From Lachnospiraceae bacterium (lineage in GTDB: Bacteria; Bacillota; Clostridia; Lachnospirales; Lachnospiraceae): a stretch of 64,000 bases of DNA. Under the pieces are notes generated by a model. The model was not told the DNA's origin and did not search any database. It was given only the letters and a program-made list of their open reading frames with translations. Positions 60,720-64,000 of the stretch are shown piece after piece (position 1 is the stretch's first letter; the number at the start of each line of letters is the position of its first letter). The stretch spans positions 1 through 64,000 of the forward strand of contig JAFQLS010000027.1 of assembly GCA_017396555.1 (NCBI GenBank), in the 5' to 3' direction. A program made the position numbers and the translations under genes.

Positions 60720-61885
60720 TAATCAAAAAATTTCAGGCTGAAACAGAGACAGAAGCTATTATGATGGCAAAAGAAGAGATGGGTAAAGATGCAGTTGTCC
60801 TGAATGTTAAGACCACTAAGCAAAAAGGTTTTAAGAGATTATTTAAAAAAGATATAGTAGAAATAACAGCAGCGTTAGAGGAAAAGAGAACAACAGCTAA
60901 TATTCCTATCGCTGAAATAAAAAAGGAAAGTGAAGTTAAAGAGGTTAAAGAAGATAACAATAAGTCATCAGCTATAGAAGAAAAACTGAATAATCTTCAG
61001 AGTATGATTGAAACTAAGCTTAATTCACCTGCTGATAATAATGATGTATCAGAAATGACAGAGCCGGCAGAAAAGAACGTAAATTTTGCATTCTTAAGAC
61101 TTGTATACAGTCAGTTGTTAGATAATGAGGTTGATGAGAAGTATGCCAATATGATTATTGGTGAAATTGAGGCAGCTTTAAAAAAGGAATCTAATATAGA
61201 TAGTATTTTGTCTGGTATATACCAGAAAATCATATTAAAGCTCGGTCAGCCGGAACCAATAGAACTGGTTGATAATAAAACAAAACTTGTATTTTTAGTT
61301 GGACCTACGGGTGTTGGAAAAACTACTACAATTGCAAAGCTTGCATCGGAATTTAAGCTTAATAAAAAAGCCAAGGTCGGTATGATTACATCTGATACTT
61401 ACAGAATAGCGGCAGTTGAGCAGTTAAGAACTTATGCAAGTATATTGGATATTCCGTTACAGGTTGTATTCACAATAGAGGAGTTAAATTCGGCTGTAAA
61501 ACAATTCGAAGGGTATGATATTGTATTTGTTGATACAGCAGGACGTTCTCATAGAAATGTCGAGCAGTGCGATGAACTGTTCCACTTGATTAAGGATATT
61601 GATATTGATTCAGAACAAATAGATAAAGAGATATATCTGGTACTTAGTACAGCAACAAAATATAAGGATTTGTTAAAAATAACAGATACCTATGAAAATT
61701 TATCAAATTATAAGTTGATATTTACTAAGGTTGATGAAACATCAGCTATAGGAAATATTCTTAATATTAAGTTAAAAACAAAAGCACCACTGTCGTATAT
61801 CACAGGTGGACAGGCTGTTCCTGATGATATTTCTGTTGTAGATATGCAAAAAATTGCAAAACAATTACTTGGTGGTAGTGAATGA
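60716..61885 (+). CDS. flhF: Flagellar biosynthesis GTPase FlhF
   Basis: SRP-type GTPase that sets flagellar position and number. 389 residues: N-terminal basic region (MIIKKFQAETETEAIMMAKEEMGKDAVVLNVKTTKQKG), a variable Lys/Glu-rich linker, an N domain and the G domain with GPTGVGKTTTIAKLA (about 196-210), DTYRIAAVEQLRTYA, VDTAGRSHRN and FTKVDETSAIG. It is translationally coupled to flhA (ATGA overlap) and precedes its partner flhG. Confidence 0.96.
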   Translation: MIIKKFQAETETEAIMMAKEEMGKDAVVLNVKTTKQKGFKRLFKKDIVEITAALEEKRTTANIPIAEIKKESEVKEVKEDNNKSSAIEEKLNNLQSMIETKLNSPADNNDVSEMTEPAEKNVNFAFLRLVYSQLLDNEVDEKYANMIIGEIEAALKKESNIDSILSGIYQKIILKLGQPEPIELVDNKTKLVFLVGPTGVGKTTTIAKLASEFKLNKKAKVGMITSDTYRIAAVEQLRTYASILDIPLQVVFTIEELNSAVKQFEGYDIVFVDTAGRSHRNVEQCDELFHLIKDIDIDSEQIDKEIYLVLSTATKYKDLLKITDTYENLSNYKLIFTKVDETSAIGNILNIKLKTKAPLSYITGGQAVPDDISVVDMQKIAKQLLGGSE

Positions 61886-61910
61886 TTCTAAGAACATGGA
61901 GGTTAAAAGC

Positions 61911-62798
61911 ATGGATCAGGCAGAAAAGCTAAGAGATATGATGAAAATGCAGACAAAAGAGAAAAAACTCCAAGCTAGAATTATTACAGTTACCAGTGGC
62001 AAGGGTGGAGTTGGAAAATCTAGTATATCAGTTAATTTGGCTTTGGAATTTAAAAAGCAGGGGAAGAAGGTAATTATATTTGATGCGGATTTTGGACTTG
62101 CAAACATAGAAGTTATGATAGGTGCTATTCCAAAATATAATCTTGCAGATCTTATATATAAGGGTAAAGAGCTTAAGGACATAATAGTTAATGGACCTAT
62201 GGATATTGGTTTTATTTCAGGTGGTTCGGGTATTAGCAGTTTGTCAAATATGAGTAAGGATCAAGTGTTGTATTTAGTATACAAACTAAGAGAATTAGAA
62301 AATCTTGCAGACATCATTATTATTGATACAGGTGCAGGAATATCGGATACAGTATTGGAATTTGTATCTAAGAGTTCTGAAATATTGCTTGTTGCAACAC
62401 CGGAACCTACATCAATAACGGATTCATATGCATTGCTAAAAGCATTGAATTCAAGAAAAGATTTTGATAATACGGATTCTGTTATTAAGGTTGTTGCTAA
62501 CAGAGTTGTCAGTAGAGATGAAGGGGATAATTTATATAACAAGTTAAGTGTGGTGGTTAATAAATTCTTGGATGTCAATATGGAATACCTAGGAATGATA
62601 CCTGTTGATACCAATATGTCAATGGCAGTAATGCAGCAAAAACCAATCACATTGGCATATCCAAACTCACAGGCATCAAAATCCATAGAGCAGTTGGCAT
62701 CAAAGCTTCTGGATATTGAGATATCAGAAGATGAAAAAAAGAATGGAATTGCCGCGATGTTTGCTAAAATGTTTAAGGGTAAAAAAGGAGGTGTATAG
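61911..62798 (+). CDS. flhG: MinD-like ATPase FlhG (YlxH)
   Basis: Deviant-Walker ParA/MinD ATPase that stimulates FlhF GTPase activity and restricts flagellar number. Walker A TSGKGGVGKSSIS at about 28-40, the MinD-type IIFDADFGLANIEVMIG and IIIDTGAGISD motifs are present; the N-terminal DQAEKLRDMM is the FlhF-activating helix. The frame opens at 61854 inside flhF, but ATG 61911 has GGAGG (61898-61902) and gives the usual 295 residues. The next start codon follows its stop without a gap. Confidence 0.95.
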   Translation: MDQAEKLRDMMKMQTKEKKLQARIITVTSGKGGVGKSSISVNLALEFKKQGKKVIIFDADFGLANIEVMIGAIPKYNLADLIYKGKELKDIIVNGPMDIGFISGGSGISSLSNMSKDQVLYLVYKLRELENLADIIIIDTGAGISDTVLEFVSKSSEILLVATPEPTSITDSYALLKALNSRKDFDNTDSVIKVVANRVVSRDEGDNLYNKLSVVVNKFLDVNMEYLGMIPVDTNMSMAVMQQKPITLAYPNSQASKSIEQLASKLLDIEISEDEKKNGIAAMFAKMFKGKKGGV

Positions 62799-63533
62799 AT
62801 GCTTTCTAAAGTTATTTCGTTAGGAGACAGACTTGAATTAAAAAAGACCGGTTCGGATAATAAGAAAAAGGAAATTGGTGATGAACCTGACAGAACCTAT
62901 ATTAGTCAGGTGTATGAAGTTATTAATGAGGATGAATTAAAAATCGCTATGCCTATTGTTGAAGGTAGAATTGTACCTTTGCCCCTTAACGGAAGATTTG
63001 ATTTGTGTTTCTATACATCTCATGGGTTATATCAATGCAGAGCAACTGTTACAGACAGATATAAGGAAGACGGATTATTTGTATTACAGATAGAAATAAC
63101 CTCTGAACTTAAGAAGTATCAAAGAAGACAATATTTTCGTCTGGAATGTACCTTGGATATTTTATATAAAATTTTGCCAAAGGAGGAAGTTCTTGAAGTT
63201 ATTACAAATAAAGATAATATTCAGGAATTTTTACATAGCGGACTGGAGCATGGTGTAGCACTTGATATTAGTGGAGGAGGAATGCGTTTTACTTCAAAAC
63301 AAAAGCATAATCTTGGAGATTGTATTATAATTGTTGTTAAGATAAAGAAGAACAATGATAATGTAATGTGTATATTGCCAGGAACTATAATAAGGACAGG
63401 TAGGATACACCACCGAGATGATGTGTTTGAGCATAGAGTAGAGTATAATAATTTGCAAGGAGCAGTTAGGGAAACACTTATAAAATTTATTTTTGAAGAA
63501 GAACGTCGAATGAGACAGAAGGAAAAAGGATAA
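62799..63533 (+). CDS. PilZ-domain protein of the YcgR/YpfA flagellar brake type
   Basis: 244 residues with an N-terminal YcgR-like domain (about 1-105) and a PilZ domain. The c-di-GMP-binding motifs are both visible: RRQYFRL (RxxxR) near residue 110 and DISGGGMRF (DxSxxG) near 158. YcgR and its Bacillus counterpart (YpfA/DgrA/MotI) slow or stall the motor when c-di-GMP is high. It lies between flhG and cheB within the flagellar operon, with AAGGAGG (62785-62791) eight bases upstream, which supports the motility role. The stop overlaps cheB by one base. Confidence 0.9.
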   Translation: MLSKVISLGDRLELKKTGSDNKKKEIGDEPDRTYISQVYEVINEDELKIAMPIVEGRIVPLPLNGRFDLCFYTSHGLYQCRATVTDRYKEDGLFVLQIEITSELKKYQRRQYFRLECTLDILYKILPKEEVLEVITNKDNIQEFLHSGLEHGVALDISGGGMRFTSKQKHNLGDCIIIVVKIKKNNDNVMCILPGTIIRTGRIHHRDDVFEHRVEYNNLQGAVRETLIKFIFEEERRMRQKEKG

Positions 63534-64000
63534 TGAAGAAAAAAATTTTAATTGTTGATGACTCTGCACTTATGAGAAGGGTTATATCTGATATAATAGA
63601 ATCAGATGACAGATTCGAGGTAAAAGATTTTGCCCGTGATGGTGTGGAAGGTCTTGAACTTATTGAAAAAAATAAGGATTATTATGATGCGGTTATCTTA
63701 GACATTAACATGCCTAGAATGGATGGTCTTGAGGTTTTGGACAGATTACAAAAAAAGAATATTTCCGTTAAGATAGTTTTAGTAAGTACAATCGCTAAAG
63801 AGGGTGCAAAAGAAACTATTATTGCATTGGAAAAAGGAGTTTTTGATTTTGTCACTAAGCCCGAGAACTACTTCGAAGTTAAGAGTGAGAAGTTTAAGAA
63901 TAAGCTTATCAATACTTTGGCATTAGCAACGGGAATTAAGAGTACGAATGAATCGTCAGGCATACAACTTAATGAAATACATGGAAAGACGAAATGTATT
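63533..64000 (+). CDS. cheB: Chemotaxis methylesterase CheB, N-terminal part
   Basis: The frame continues to the end of the window, so the gene is cut off; about 156 residues are visible. They form a receiver domain with the acidic pair in ILIVDDSALMRRVISDII, the phospho-aspartate in AVILDINMPRMDGLEVL, and a Lys in FVTKPEN, preceded by STIAKEGAKETIIALEKGVFDF. The SALMRR and KEGA-T--ALE-G pattern is characteristic of CheB rather than CheY. The methylesterase domain should lie beyond base 64000. TAATG overlap with the PilZ gene supports cotranscription. Confidence 0.88.
   Translation, partial: MKKKILIVDDSALMRRVISDIIESDDRFEVKDFARDGVEGLELIEKNKDYYDAVILDINMPRMDGLEVLDRLQKKNISVKIVLVSTIAKEGAKETIIALEKGVFDFVTKPENYFEVKSEKFKNKLINTLALATGIKSTNESSGIQLNEIHGKTKCI

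Overview
The window is AT-rich chromosomal DNA from a flagellated, low-GC Firmicute of the Clostridia, most likely a Lachnospiraceae member (Roseburia/Butyrivibrio/Lachnospira-like). Support comes from the class of every recognisable protein (RNase J, IreB, CodY, SigK, FliY with a CheC part, a FlbD/SwrD-type protein, FlhF/FlhG), from strong AGGAGG-type ribosome-binding sites, and from gene orders shared with Bacillus and Clostridium. Nearly everything is on the + strand; one small HPr-like gene is on the - strand. There are no rRNA or tRNA genes, insertion sequences, CRISPR arrays or prophage genes, and no gene-free stretch longer than about 260 bases.

Layout. (1) 1-6.4 kb: 3' end of dnaK, then dnaJ, prmA, rsmE, a cysteine desulfurase and thiI (chaperones, rRNA/ribosomal-protein methylation, tRNA thiolation), closed by a two-way terminator shared with a convergent Crh-like HPr gene. 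(2) 6.5-13.2 kb: mtaB, then ireB-ruvX-DUF1292-rnjA-ylbF-(MltG-like fragment)-trmR-trhP. Its frame is the yrzL-yrrK-yrzB-yrrL-yrrM-yrrN/O order known from Bacillus, with RNase J and YlbF inserted. (3) 13.3-33.3 kb: a sigK-type sigma factor followed by a complete type IV pilus locus: two ATPases (pilB, pilT), platform protein pilC, two sister pilins, prepilin peptidase, a PilM-PilN fusion, PilO, four minor-pilin-like proteins (one of 857 residues) and a 2016-residue membrane-anchored protein of unknown function, ending in a strong terminator. (4) 33.4-38.9 kb: a new promoter drives comM, dprA, topA and codY. (5) 39.1-64 kb: a very long flagellar/chemotaxis operon from flgB to the 5' end of cheB, including motAB, a MotE-like protein, cheY and a PilZ-domain flagellar brake.

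How it fits together. The pilus locus contains both extension and retraction ATPases and sits directly beside comM and dprA, so twitching and DNA uptake with recombination are plausible linked functions. CodY, the nutrient-sensing repressor, sits immediately before the flagellar operon as it does in B. subtilis. Between codY and flgB there are two sigma-A-type promoters with a terminator between them, which may define a short untranslated RNA or an attenuated leader.

Most noteworthy for follow-up: the 2016-residue protein with three internally similar alpha/beta segments and the 857-residue tip-like minor pilin, both in the pilus locus; the possible short RNA between codY and flgB; dprA, whose conserved N terminus lies upstream of any ordinary start codon; sigK, whose likely TTG start and ribosome-binding site overlap an inverted repeat; and an HPr-like protein that has lost the phosphocarrier histidine but kept the regulatory serine.
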